The notes beneath the pieces were generated by a model. The model was not told where the DNA came from, did not search any database, and saw only the letters and a list, made by a program, of their open reading frames with translations. Made by a program: the position numbers and the translations under genes. This document shows positions 8,056-15,651 of a stretch of DNA of 41,386 nt, piece after piece. The DNA lies in NCBI GenBank assembly GCA_002069885.1, contig MWCD01000033.1, forward strand, positions 1 through 41,386. The letters run 5' to 3'. This DNA comes from a bacterium ADurb.Bin236 (GTDB lineage Bacteria; UBP15; UBA6099). Position 1 is the stretch's first letter; every line of letters starts with the position of its first letter.

Positions 8056-8574
8056 TCACCTCTTATAGTGGTTTTTCAGCATGTTCTGAATCACGACGTC
8101 CGGCGGAGGCGCGGGGTCGTAATAAATCACGTTTCCATTCGCATCGGCGAGTATGTTCAGGGGGAGTCCGTACAGTTTGGCTATCTTGTGGGCGGTGGAG
8201 CCGTCTGGGTCGTGAAGAATGGGATAGTCGGCTCCGTATTTGTCCAGAAACTTGTCGAGAGCGCCTTTGGAGTCGCCGACGTTCACGCCGAAGACAGCCA
8301 GCCCCTCGTCCTCGTATTCGGAATAAATTCTATTGATTTCGGGAACCTCGGTGGCGCAGACGTAGCACCAGCTCGCGAAGAAAGTGACCAGCATCGGCGC
8401 GCCAGCGGAGAATTCCGACAGCGAGACCTTGTTGCCTTCGAGGTCGAGAAAAACGGCGGAGGTGTCCAGCTTCGAAACGCCTTGGCTGTCGAGCTTGGCC
8501 GGACATCCGCCGCATAGACAGACGGCCAGAGCGAGCGCCCCGGCGGCCTTCAACTCCCTTGCGCGCAATTTCAT
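8056..8574 (-). CDS. TlpA/ResA-type exported thioredoxin
   Basis: The 172-residue protein has a hydrophobic signal (residues 8-24, ending CGGC, which may be an atypical lipobox) and an AhpC/TSA-TlpA type thioredoxin fold. The active site is FFASWCYVC (C70, C73), followed by EVPEI; GVNVGDS and YPILHDPDG are typical of the TlpA/ResA group, and the cis-Pro is in YGLPLNIL. Such proteins reduce disulphides or apocytochrome c cysteines on the outer face of the membrane and are recharged by CcdA/DsbD. It lies 43 bases after the DsbD-like gene and four bases before the second thioredoxin, supporting one redox pathway. The c-type heme protein at 33075-33587 shows that heme attachment chemistry is probably used. 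Confidence 0.9.
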   Translation of the reverse strand: MKLRARELKAAGALALAVCLCGGCPAKLDSQGVSKLDTSAVFLDLEGNKVSLSEFSAGAPMLVTFFASWCYVCATEVPEINRIYSEYEDEGLAVFGVNVGDSKGALDKFLDKYGADYPILHDPDGSTAHKIAKLYGLPLNILADANGNVIYYDPAPPPDVVIQNMLKNHYKR

Positions 8575-8617
8575 AAATCTCCCCCGAAGAACAATATGTC
8601 CGCGCCCGAGCGCGGCC

Positions 8618-9331
8618 TCAAAAAAGCATGACAGCAGCCTTGTATCCGAACCAGATTCCGGCGGCGATAAGAGCGACGCCGAAGAACCATTTGACGGCGA
8701 GCATCCAGCGGCCCGACTTGGGAAGCGCGGCGAGCGCCCCGGCGCTCGCCCCTACAACCGCCAGCAGCAGGCCCATCCCCAGCGCGAACACGAACAACAG
8801 AGACGCCCCGTACGCGACGTTGCCGGTCGTGGCCACCAGAGTAAGAATCGCCATCACGACGGGGGCCGTACAGGGCGTCGACACAAGGCTGGACACCACG
8901 CCCACCATAAACGCCCCGGCGTATCCCCCCGCGCCCCCGCCCGCTGAAAGCTTCGCCATAAATCCCGGCATGGGCAACGAAAACACGTCCAGCATGCTCA
9001 ATCCAAGAAGGACGAAAAAGACCGCTATGAAAAGATTAAGATACGGGTTGCCCGCCCAGCTTCCGAAGATAACGCCGGACAAGGCCGCCACCGCGCCCAG
9101 CGCCGAATACATCAGGGCGAGGCCGAGGATGTAGCACGCGGAAAGTCCCACGCTGCGCCGGAACGACCCTCCCGCGCCTCTGCCGCCCAGATACGCCGCC
9201 GTTATGGGTATCATGGGATACACGCACGGCGTCAGGCTTGTCAGCAGGCCCGCCGCGAACGCCGCCGCGAACGCGAGCAACGGCGCGTCCGTCACGTGCC
9301 GGAAAAAACCATCCGCAAAACTTTCCAACAT
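8618..9331 (-). CDS. CcdA/DsbD-type transmembrane thiol transporter
   Basis: The 237-residue protein is the transmembrane core of the CcdA/DsbD family, which passes electrons from cytoplasmic thioredoxin to periplasmic thiol proteins. The two membrane cysteines lie in SLTPCVYPMIP (C36) and SSLVSTPCTAPVV (C154), the latter in the second half of the internal repeat. About six to seven hydrophobic segments are visible. It has neither the N-terminal periplasmic domain nor the C-terminal thioredoxin of full DsbD; the separate TlpA-like and thioredoxin genes immediately downstream probably serve as its outer partners. It is the first gene of the operon 9331 to 6041, behind a good promoter at 9386-9414. 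Confidence 0.92.
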   Translation of the reverse strand: MLESFADGFFRHVTDAPLLAFAAAFAAGLLTSLTPCVYPMIPITAAYLGGRGAGGSFRRSVGLSACYILGLALMYSALGAVAALSGVIFGSWAGNPYLNLFIAVFFVLLGLSMLDVFSLPMPGFMAKLSAGGGAGGYAGAFMVGVVSSLVSTPCTAPVVMAILTLVATTGNVAYGASLLFVFALGMGLLLAVVGASAGALAALPKSGRWMLAVKWFFGVALIAAGIWFGYKAAVMLF

Positions 9332-9385
9332 CCCTTGAGTGTCCCCGCCCGCGCGCGGCTCTGCGTCCGCTGCAATATGTTTTGT

Positions 9386-9414
9386 AGTATATAGTCCATA
9401 ACAATTGTGTTCAA
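9386..9414 (-). promoter_or_regulatory. Sigma70-type promoter of the thiol-redox operon
   Basis: On the minus strand TTGAAC (9414-9409) and TATACT (9391-9386) are 17 bases apart, about 55 bases before the DsbD-like ATG at 9331. It lies back-to-back with the transaldolase promoter in a 309-base spacer (9332-9640) that otherwise holds no gene. Confidence 0.6.
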
Positions 9415-9471
9415 TACGATATGACAGACCGTGCGCGCCGGCGAGAAACGCGGATTATGCCTGCGTCGCGA

Positions 9472-9499
9472 TTGACTTCCGGAGTCGCGATGATATAAT
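9472..9499 (+). promoter_or_regulatory. Sigma70-type promoter for transaldolase operon
   Basis: TTGACT at 9472-9477 and a perfect TATAAT at 9494-9499 are separated by 16 bases. Transcription from here would give an untranslated leader of about 135 bases before the ATG at 9641, including the hairpin at 9546-9564. Confidence 0.6.
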
Positions 9500-9545
9500 T
9501 AAAAGAAACCGGGAGATTTGAACACAGAAAAATCCGGTCGGACAC

Positions 9546-9564
9546 AGTCCCCGCAGAGGGGACT
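9546..9564 (+). promoter_or_regulatory. GC hairpin with T run in the transaldolase leader
   Basis: AGTCCCC (9546-9552) and GGGGACT (9558-9564) form a perfect 7-bp stem with a 5-base loop, and TTT follows directly. It sits between promoter and ribosome site, so it could be an attenuator or a transcript-stabilising stem. The T run is short, so terminator strength is doubtful. Confidence 0.4.
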
Positions 9565-9640
9565 TTTCATTTGCGCGGAAACTTTTTCCGTCATCCGAAA
9601 ACAACTGGCTGAAACCGGAGATTCCGGACGGGGAGGACGC

Positions 9641-10297
9641 ATGAAATTTTTCTTGGACACGGCAAACATTGAACAGATAAAGGAAATAAACGACCTCGGA
9701 CAACTCGACGGGGTGACGACGAACCCGACGCTGATCGCAAGGGAAAAAGCGGGGTTCAGGCAGAGGATAGAAGAGATATGCGCGGTGGTGAAAGGCCCTG
9801 TGAGCGCGGAAGTGGTGGCGCTGGACTACGAGGGCATGATGAAAGAGGCGCGCGAAGTGGCGTCTTGGGCGGAGAACGTGGTGGTGAAGATACCGATGAC
9901 GCCCGCCGGGATGAAAGCCACTAAGGCGCTGGCGCAGGAAGGCATAAGCGTCAACGCCACGCTCATATTCTCGCTTCCGCAGGCGCTCATCGCCGCCAAA
10001 GCCGGGGCGGCTTTCATCAGCCCGTTCATCGGCAGGATCGACGACATCGGGCAGGACGGCATGGAACTCGTCGCCGACTGCGTCAGCATGGTGGACAACT
10101 TCATGTTCGACAGCGAGATAATCGCGGCCAGCATCCGAGGCCTGCCGCATGTCATCGAGTCAATCCGATGCCGCGCGCATATCGCCACCGTGCCCTACTC
10201 GACGCTGATGTCGCTGTTCAAGCACCCGCTGACGGACAAAGGGATAGATTCTTTCATGAAAGACTGGAACTCGGCGAACCTCGGAAAGATAATCTGA
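9641..10297 (+). CDS. tal: Transaldolase / fructose-6-phosphate aldolase family
   Basis: The 218-residue protein is a short-form transaldolase (TalC/FSA group), a cytoplasmic TIM barrel acting on C3/C6/C7 sugar phosphates. It begins MKFFLDTANIEQI and has VTTNPTLIA at 25-33, the Schiff-base lysine K83 in VVKIPMTPAG, and NATLIFSLPQA. Length fits the family (about 214-220). A longer in-frame extension back to 9518 is rejected because GGGGAGG stands just before this ATG and the extension includes the leader hairpin. Whether the enzyme is transaldolase or fructose-6-phosphate aldolase cannot be told by eye. It is followed after 43 bases by the HAD phosphatase. Confidence 0.93.
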   Translation: MKFFLDTANIEQIKEINDLGQLDGVTTNPTLIAREKAGFRQRIEEICAVVKGPVSAEVVALDYEGMMKEAREVASWAENVVVKIPMTPAGMKATKALAQEGISVNATLIFSLPQALIAAKAGAAFISPFIGRIDDIGQDGMELVADCVSMVDNFMFDSEIIAASIRGLPHVIESIRCRAHIATVPYSTLMSLFKHPLTDKGIDSFMKDWNSANLGKII

Positions 10298-10340
10298 AGG
10301 AACCGGGACAAGGGGCGCGCATCGGACGCGCCAAGATTAT

Positions 10341-11186
10341 ATGGTTAAACTGTTGATATTCGACCTCGACGGCGTCCTGTACACGGGCGACGAACCCGTC
10401 CCCTTCGCCGTCGAGTCCGTCAACGCGCTCCGCAGACGAGGCTTCACGGTAAGGTTCCTCACCAACAACTCATCCCGAACGCGGGCTTTCTACGCGGACA
10501 AGCTTCAAGACATGGGTTTTCAGGCGTCGGAGGACGAGATGATGTCGTCCGCGTCCGCCGCCCGCCGGCTGCTGCTCGAACGCTCGCCGGGGGGCGCGCG
10601 CGTATTCGTCATCGGCGAGGAAGGCCTCTACGAGGAGCTTGGCCCGGAATTCCGCGTCGTCGGCCCGGACGAACTTGAAACCGCCGACTACGTCGTCGTC
10701 GGCTTCGACAGGGAATTCAACTACGACAAGCTTGCCGACGGGCTTGAAGCGCTGCTGGCGGGAGCGGAATTCATCGCGACGAATCTTGACGCGACGTACC
10801 CGATGCCGGGAGGAAAACTGCTGCCCGGAGGCGGGAGCATAGTGGCGGCGCTGGCAACCGCGGCCGGGCGGGAGCCTGTCGTGACGGGCAAGCCGAACCC
10901 GGCGGGCATACGCGCGCTTATGGCAGACGCCGGGGCCGCCCCGGAAGAAACTTTGCTTATCGGCGACAGACCTTCGACAGACATGGCGACCGCCCGCAAC
11001 GCGGGAACGCTTTCTTGCCTTGTCCTGACGGGAGTTGCCTCCCCGGCGGACGCTCTGGCCCTGCCGGACGTTTTGAAACCTGACTTCATCATCAACGACT
11101 TGAGAGAGCTTGCGTCGCTCGACTGCCTGAAAGAAGGCGGAGCTGCGCTTTCGCGGGAGAACCATGAGGCGGGAAAAGAAAGCTGA
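10341..11186 (+). CDS. HAD-IIA (NagD-type) sugar or glycerol phosphatase
   Basis: The 281-residue protein is a HAD superfamily hydrolase of subclass IIA. Motif I is IFDLDGVLY (D8, D10), motif II TNNSS near residue 37, the motif III lysine is in TGKPNP, and motif IV is LIGDRPSTDM. The C2A cap lies between motifs II and III. Relatives include NagD, 4-nitrophenylphosphatase and glycerol-phosphate phosphatases; the natural substrate is unknown. Its position after transaldolase suggests a sugar phosphate, which is inference. The pyrG gene follows after 168 bases in which no further gene is seen. Confidence 0.88.
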   Translation: MVKLLIFDLDGVLYTGDEPVPFAVESVNALRRRGFTVRFLTNNSSRTRAFYADKLQDMGFQASEDEMMSSASAARRLLLERSPGGARVFVIGEEGLYEELGPEFRVVGPDELETADYVVVGFDREFNYDKLADGLEALLAGAEFIATNLDATYPMPGGKLLPGGGSIVAALATAAGREPVVTGKPNPAGIRALMADAGAAPEETLLIGDRPSTDMATARNAGTLSCLVLTGVASPADALALPDVLKPDFIINDLRELASLDCLKEGGAALSRENHEAGKES

Positions 11187-11354
11187 GCTTTCATTCCACA
11201 GGCATCCGGCGTCAGTCGCGACCGGACTGCCCCACCGCCCCCTCCGCAAAAATAACCCATCGAAAAAAACATCCGCAGCCGGCCCGGCCCTGCGCTCGCG
11301 CGCGGACAACCGCTTTTCATTCCATCCAAATCCCACAGAAAGAGGCGAACTGCT

Positions 11355-12968
11355 ATGACACGCTACATCTTCATCACGGGAGGAAACGTATCCTCCCTCG
11401 GAAAAGGCATCACATCATCTTCAATCGGAAGGCTGCTCAAAAGCCGCGACATCAAAGTGAGCGTCATAAAGATTGACCCCTACTTGAACGTCGACGCGGG
11501 CACGATGAACCCGTACCAGCACGGCGAAGTGTACGTCACCGACGACGGGGCCGAAACCGACCTCGACCTCGGCCACTACGAAAGGTTCATCGACATCGAC
11601 CTCGCCAAGCACAACAACGTGACCACGGGCCAGATATACGACGCCGTCATACGAAAAGAACGGGCAGGAGAATTCCTCGGCGGCTGCGTTCAGGTCATCC
11701 CCCACATCACCAACGAGATAAAGAACCGGATAAAGATTGCGGCGCGGGAGTCGCGATGCGAAATCCTCATCGTCGAGATAGGCGGCACGGTGGGCGACAT
11801 CGAAAGCCAGCCCTACCTCGAAGCCATCAGGCAGTTCCGCAATGAAGCCGGACGCGACAACTGCATCAACGTCCACCTCACCCTCGTGCCCTATCTCGGA
11901 GCCGCCGGAGAGTTGAAGACCAAACTGACCCAGCACACCGTCAAGGAACTGCGCGCCGTCGGAATCCAGCCCGACCTCATAGTCTGCCGCACCAAACAGC
12001 CCATAAAAGACGACGTCAAGGCGAAGATATCCCTTTTCTGCGACGTGCCCAAGGAATGCGTCATCCCGGCTCCCGACACGCCGGAAATCTACGATATTCC
12101 GATGACGTTCGAGAGCGCGGGCGTGGCCGATTTGATAATCAGCAGGCTGGGACTGGTGGCCCCCGCTCCCGACCTCTCCGAATGGACTTCCATGCTCAAA
12201 CGCCTCAAAAACCCCGTCGGCGAAGTCCGCATCGGCGTCATCGGAAAATACATCGAGGTGCGCGACTCCTACATGAGCATCCTCGAAGCTATCAAGCACG
12301 GTGGAATCGCCGCGGGCGCCACAGTCAACTCCCAGCTCATCGACGCTTCGGAGCTTGAAAAGGGACGCGGCAAACGCGCGCTCGAAAAACTCGACGGCAT
12401 ACTCGTCCCCGGCGGTTTCGGCTACAGAGGCATTGAGGGAAAAATCCGCGCAATCACTTACGCGCGAGAAAACAATATCCCGTTCCTCGGCATCTGCCTC
12501 GGCATGCAGAGCGCCGTCATCGAGTTCGCCCGCAACGTCTGCGGATTGAAAAAAGCAAACAGCTCGGAGTTCGACCCCGAAACGCCTCACCCGGTGATCG
12601 ACCTCATGCTCGACCAGAAAAACGTCGCCGACAAGGGCGGAACAATGAGGCTTGGCGTCTATCCCTGCCACCTCGAACCCAAGACCGCCGCCGCCGCCGC
12701 GTATAAGAAGAAAACCGTCGACGAGCGCCACCGCCACAGGTACGAGTTCAACAACAAATACCGTAAACAGATGCAGGCCAAAGGCATGGTTTTCTCCGGC
12801 CTGTCGCCGGACGGCAATCTAGTGGAGATAATCGAACTGCCCGCCCTGCGATATTTCGTGGCCGCGCAGTTCCATCCCGAATTCAAATCGCGGCCCACTC
12901 GCCCGCATCCGCTTTTCGCCTCCTTCGTCAAAAGCGCGCTCGAACACAGCCAGTCTAAACAAGGCTGA
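11355..12968 (+). CDS. pyrG: CTP synthase
   Basis: The 537-residue protein is a full-length CTP synthase, converting UTP, ATP and glutamine to CTP in the cytoplasm. The synthetase half begins with YIFITGGNVSSLGKGI and has IDPYLNVDAGTMNP and the FIDIDL segment. The class I glutamine amidotransferase half has GGFGYRG, the nucleophile C381 in GICLGMQ, and the His-Glu pair in FHPEF near the end. The start ATG follows AGAGGCG. The stop is followed directly by a 43-base purine run and then a cluster of palindromic repeats. No missing or odd residues were noticed. Confidence 0.97.
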   Translation: MTRYIFITGGNVSSLGKGITSSSIGRLLKSRDIKVSVIKIDPYLNVDAGTMNPYQHGEVYVTDDGAETDLDLGHYERFIDIDLAKHNNVTTGQIYDAVIRKERAGEFLGGCVQVIPHITNEIKNRIKIAARESRCEILIVEIGGTVGDIESQPYLEAIRQFRNEAGRDNCINVHLTLVPYLGAAGELKTKLTQHTVKELRAVGIQPDLIVCRTKQPIKDDVKAKISLFCDVPKECVIPAPDTPEIYDIPMTFESAGVADLIISRLGLVAPAPDLSEWTSMLKRLKNPVGEVRIGVIGKYIEVRDSYMSILEAIKHGGIAAGATVNSQLIDASELEKGRGKRALEKLDGILVPGGFGYRGIEGKIRAITYARENNIPFLGICLGMQSAVIEFARNVCGLKKANSSEFDPETPHPVIDLMLDQKNVADKGGTMRLGVYPCHLEPKTAAAAAYKKKTVDERHRHRYEFNNKYRKQMQAKGMVFSGLSPDGNLVEIIELPALRYFVAAQFHPEFKSRPTRPHPLFASFVKSALEHSQSKQG

Positions 12969-13009
12969 AAAAAGGAAAAGAAAGAGAAAAGAAAGAAAAA
13001 AGAAAAAAG
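12967..13009 (+). other. 43-base pure A/G tract after pyrG
   Basis: From 12967 to 13009 every base on the plus strand is A or G, starting inside the pyrG stop codon and ending at the first repeat palindrome. A similar A/G-rich stretch follows the stop of the ROK-like gene on its own strand (31490 down to about 31430). It could aid transcript release or 3' processing. Function is not known. Confidence 0.5.
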
Positions 13010-13188
13010 CCAAAGAGAAACTTTTGAAAAAGTTTCTCTTTGAATCTCTTCAAAACGTTTCCATGGTCTTCGGGAGTGAATCGCTGCCGCGCTTCTTCTC
13101 CCGACGCCCTATGTAAAATCGTAATCGTAGGGGCGGGGCTTGCCCCGCCCTTTTAACATTTCGGGCGACCGCAAGGGTCGCCCCTGCG
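13009..13188. repeat. Dispersed intergenic repeat, module A/B, copy 1
   Basis: This 180-base stretch is nearly identical (roughly 95 percent by eye) to 41172-41352. It holds four hairpins in a row: a 32-base palindrome at 13011-13042 (half-site CAAAGAGAAACTTTT), a stem TCGGGAG/CTCCCGA, a stem GGGCGGGGC/GCCCCGCCC, and GGGCGACC/GGTCGCCC ending with CCCCT. No open frame is shared between the copies. It lies between convergent pyrG and the DMT permease, in a 435-base spacer (12969-13403) that contains only repeats. Confidence 0.85.
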
Positions 13189-13223
13189 TCTTCGCAATCG
13201 CAACCGCCAAAACAAAATTGAAG

Positions 13224-13288
13224 AGTTTGGGAAAGGGGTTTTGGGGAACATCCCTTTTCAAAGGGTTTTCCCCAACCGCCGCAGGCGG
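13224..13288. repeat. Dispersed intergenic repeat, module C, copy 1
   Basis: This 65-base element matches 31358-31421 with about two differences. It begins GTTTGGGAAAGGGG, has a hairpin built from GGGGAACATCCC and GGGTTTTCCCC around TTTTCAAA, and ends with the small stem CCGCC-GCA-GGCGG (13276-13288). Both copies lie between convergent genes, which fits a two-way terminator. Confidence 0.8.
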
Positions 13289-13335
13289 AGGCGAAGCCCC
13301 GCATTCGGCGCTAGCATGAAATGTTTTGAAAGGGT

Positions 13336-13369
13336 TTAAGGGAAAACTTTTTCAAAAGTTTTCCCTTAA
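13336..13369. terminator. 34-base perfect palindrome, likely two-way terminator
   Basis: TTAAGGGAAAACTTTT (13336-13351) is followed by TC and its exact reverse complement (13354-13369). It stands 35 bases beyond the end of the DMT permease gene (minus) and downstream of pyrG (plus). A-rich and T-rich flanks on both strands fit a bidirectional intrinsic terminator. Its AACTTTT/AAAAGTT core is shared with the palindrome at 13011-13042. Confidence 0.65.
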
Positions 13370-13403
13370 CTCAGTTTTAAATTAAACCCGCGCGAGCGGC
13401 GTA

Positions 13404-14267
13404 TTAAGCCGCGGCGGGGAGAGGAGTTTCCTTGACCTCGTGGCCTTTGCTGGTGGTGAGTATTATGACGCCGGCCACAATGAGAAGTACGCACAAGAGC
13501 TGGATCGGGGAAATCGACACCCGGTAGATGACGAACTCAAGAACCATAGGCATGACAATCATGAAAGAGTTGACAGTCGGCACAATTACTATGCCGCTGC
13601 CATGGAAGAAAGCGATGTTGGTGAACACGAACGCGCCGTTGCCGAGGAAGAACCCGATTAGGAAATAGAGTGAAATAATCGTGTAAATGAAAGGGCGTCC
13701 GGCGTTTTTAACTCCGGAGATATCGAAGAAAATCACCATGTATGCGAGGAAAGTGCCCGCGATTGCGGCGTACACGAAAGCTTGGCCCTTTTTCAGTTTT
13801 CGGGCTATTACGACCAGCGTTGCATAAATAGCTGCGCAGACTGCCAGACTCAGCAGGAGAGAGGACAGGTTGAAGGACGATGATTTGTCAGAAGCCACGT
13901 TGAAGTATTGGAAGAAGCCCGTGCCGATGATAATAAGGGCGACGGCTCCGGCCTCGCGGGCGCCGACTTTTTCCTTGAGCACGACCGCCGAGAACACGGC
14001 GAGCGCTATCAGGCCGATGCCGTTAAGAGACGAAACGACGGACGGTTTGTCAGTCATTTTGAGGGCGGCGGTGAACAGCAGCCCGGCGGCCCCTGTCATC
14101 AGCATGCCGATAAGCCAGATGATGAAATCGCGTCTGAGCGGAGGTTTGAGCATCGCCTTGCCGGTCTTGAGCACCTGAACTTTCATTTTCTGGATGCCCT
14201 TGCCGAGGTTCATGGTGATTGAAGCCAGACACCCCACGAGAATGCCGATGATGAGAGTTTCGTCCAT
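13404..14267 (-). CDS. DMT-superfamily permease (paralogue 1)
   Basis: The 287-residue protein has about nine to ten hydrophobic segments and the overall form of a drug/metabolite transporter (EamA or NIPA-like) membrane protein. Near the N-terminus it has NLGKGIQKMKV and GKAMLKPP before the second membrane segment; further on VVLKEKVGAREA marks the end of the first EamA-like half, and HGSGIVIVPTVNSF is a conserved loop in the second half. The gene at 15652-16557 is a clear paralogue sharing these stretches. No substrate can be inferred. A promoter is visible at 14375-14403 on the minus strand. The gene converges on pyrG. Confidence 0.8.
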   Translation of the reverse strand: MDETLIIGILVGCLASITMNLGKGIQKMKVQVLKTGKAMLKPPLRRDFIIWLIGMLMTGAAGLLFTAALKMTDKPSVVSSLNGIGLIALAVFSAVVLKEKVGAREAGAVALIIIGTGFFQYFNVASDKSSSFNLSSLLLSLAVCAAIYATLVVIARKLKKGQAFVYAAIAGTFLAYMVIFFDISGVKNAGRPFIYTIISLYFLIGFFLGNGAFVFTNIAFFHGSGIVIVPTVNSFMIVMPMVLEFVIYRVSISPIQLLCVLLIVAGVIILTTSKGHEVKETPLPAAA

Positions 14268-14374
14268 GACAGCCGCCTTTTGTCCGGGAGCCTGCCGGGG
14301 TGGGTTGTCGCAGTTTCCCCGGCCGCGCCTCTTGATGTGGTCTTCGCGCCCTCTGTGGGGTCGCGGGATAAAGT

Positions 14375-14403
14375 ATCTTACACGCGTTCGAGCTGCAGGG
14401 CAA
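14375..14403 (-). promoter_or_regulatory. Sigma70-like promoter for DMT permease 1
   Basis: On the minus strand TTGCCC (14403-14398) and TAAGAT (14380-14375) are separated by 17 bases, about 110 bases upstream of the ATG at 14267. Confidence 0.4.
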
Positions 14404-14500
14404 GTAAAATCGCGCGCTGCGTGGCGCGAAACGGCAATCCCGCGCTACTCGCTGAAAGCCGATACATTTTGGGCTGAATGATATGAACGGCGGACTCGCG

Positions 14501-15463
14501 TCAGTCAGGCAACTTCGCGCCGGAGTAGTCCGATTCAAGAAAAGGCAGGTCGAGCGCGGGGCGGCGCGGATACTCTTTTTCGTACAGAGGCGGGAAATCC
14601 TTGAAAATCGTAGTGAAGAACATGCGGTGGTTCAGGATTTCGGCGGCGCGCTCGACGATGTCGGGGAACCCGCGAAGGTAGTCGCGCTCGGCGGCGTCCG
14701 AGCAGTCCTCTATGGCGGCGTCCAGCAGTGCCGGATTCCATGCCGTCGGTTCGAAACGCTCGTCCGACAGCGCGCCTGACGCCTTGAATGGCGTGGGGTC
14801 ATTTCCAGTCCTCCACAGAGGAACCTCACCGCCGTCCGCCCCGAACGGGTCCGCCGGATTGCCGTTCAGAACCACATTCAGGTGAACGTGCGGAGCCACC
14901 CACGGGAAGAACATGAGAAGCTCCATGCCCGCCGCGCCGGACAGCCCGACGGCCTGCCCCCTGCGCACAATGTCCCCAGCCCCGACCAGCGCGCGGGACA
15001 GATGCCCGTATGTTGTCAATAACCCGTCTCCGTGGTCCACGAAAACCTTAAGCCCGCCGTGGTCGAACTGCCGTTTAACCGTCATCACCAGCCCCGGCGC
15101 GCAAGTCGCCACAGGAGTTCCGACCGGGATGGCGAAATCCGTTCCGAGGTGGCTGTCGTACGTCCACTGCCCTCCCCGGAAATCCTCGCAATCCGTCACC
15201 CTCACCGAGAACGGCTCATCCGGCCCGCGCATGTTGCGGTTGAACAGGTTGTAGACCGGAGCCTTGTCGCCGTGAATTTTCACGCCGAGCCAAGTCGGGA
15301 TGGAAATGTGAGGCTTGAAAACTTTGATTGAAGAAAGGTCCCAGTTGGTAGGCGGGATATCGTTATTGCCGAACACCGCCCTGCCCGCCTGCGCCAGAGC
15401 CGCGTCCAGCGGCTTCAGCCCGAATATATCAAGTACCCCTATTCTTTCTTTTTTCATAGCCAT
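14501..15463 (-). CDS. M23-family peptidase (LytM-like) without visible signal peptide
   Basis: The 320-residue protein has an M23 zinc peptidase domain at about residues 90-210. Metal ligands are visible as HLGTDFA (H105, D109) and HVHLN (H192, H194), with YGHLS (H154) between. M23 enzymes cut peptidoglycan cross-links and are normally exported, but this N-terminus (MAMKKERIGVLDIFGLKPLD) has no signal peptide. The start at 15463 is chosen because GGAGGA stands five bases before it; an upstream ATG at 15523 lacks one and overlaps promoter-like TATAAT sequences. About 110 residues after the domain have no known match. It is flanked by two paralogous DMT permeases. Alternatively it is a cytoplasmic or non-classically exported protein. 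Confidence 0.85.
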   Translation of the reverse strand: MAMKKERIGVLDIFGLKPLDAALAQAGRAVFGNNDIPPTNWDLSSIKVFKPHISIPTWLGVKIHGDKAPVYNLFNRNMRGPDEPFSVRVTDCEDFRGGQWTYDSHLGTDFAIPVGTPVATCAPGLVMTVKRQFDHGGLKVFVDHGDGLLTTYGHLSRALVGAGDIVRRGQAVGLSGAAGMELLMFFPWVAPHVHLNVVLNGNPADPFGADGGEVPLWRTGNDPTPFKASGALSDERFEPTAWNPALLDAAIEDCSDAAERDYLRGFPDIVERAAEILNHRMFFTTIFKDFPPLYEKEYPRRPALDLPFLESDYSGAKLPD

Positions 15464-15651
15464 ACCGTCCTCCGAAACCGCCACTTCTGACGCAATTATA
15501 CGCGATGGAAGATTATAGGCCATTCCCTGCCGGATAATAACAGGCCGCGCTGGAGTCCGGCAGTCGTCGGATGAACAATTTCACGCCGGGACGGGCGGAA
15601 AGCGCGGCGGGCGCTGTATACTTATCGAAATTTGACGGAGGAAGTTCAGAG

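Noticed and set aside
11421-12737. Open frame of 438 codons on the minus strand inside pyrG
   Set aside because: It lies wholly antisense to a clear CTP synthase, and its protein has no recognisable domain. It reflects high-GC third-position bias.
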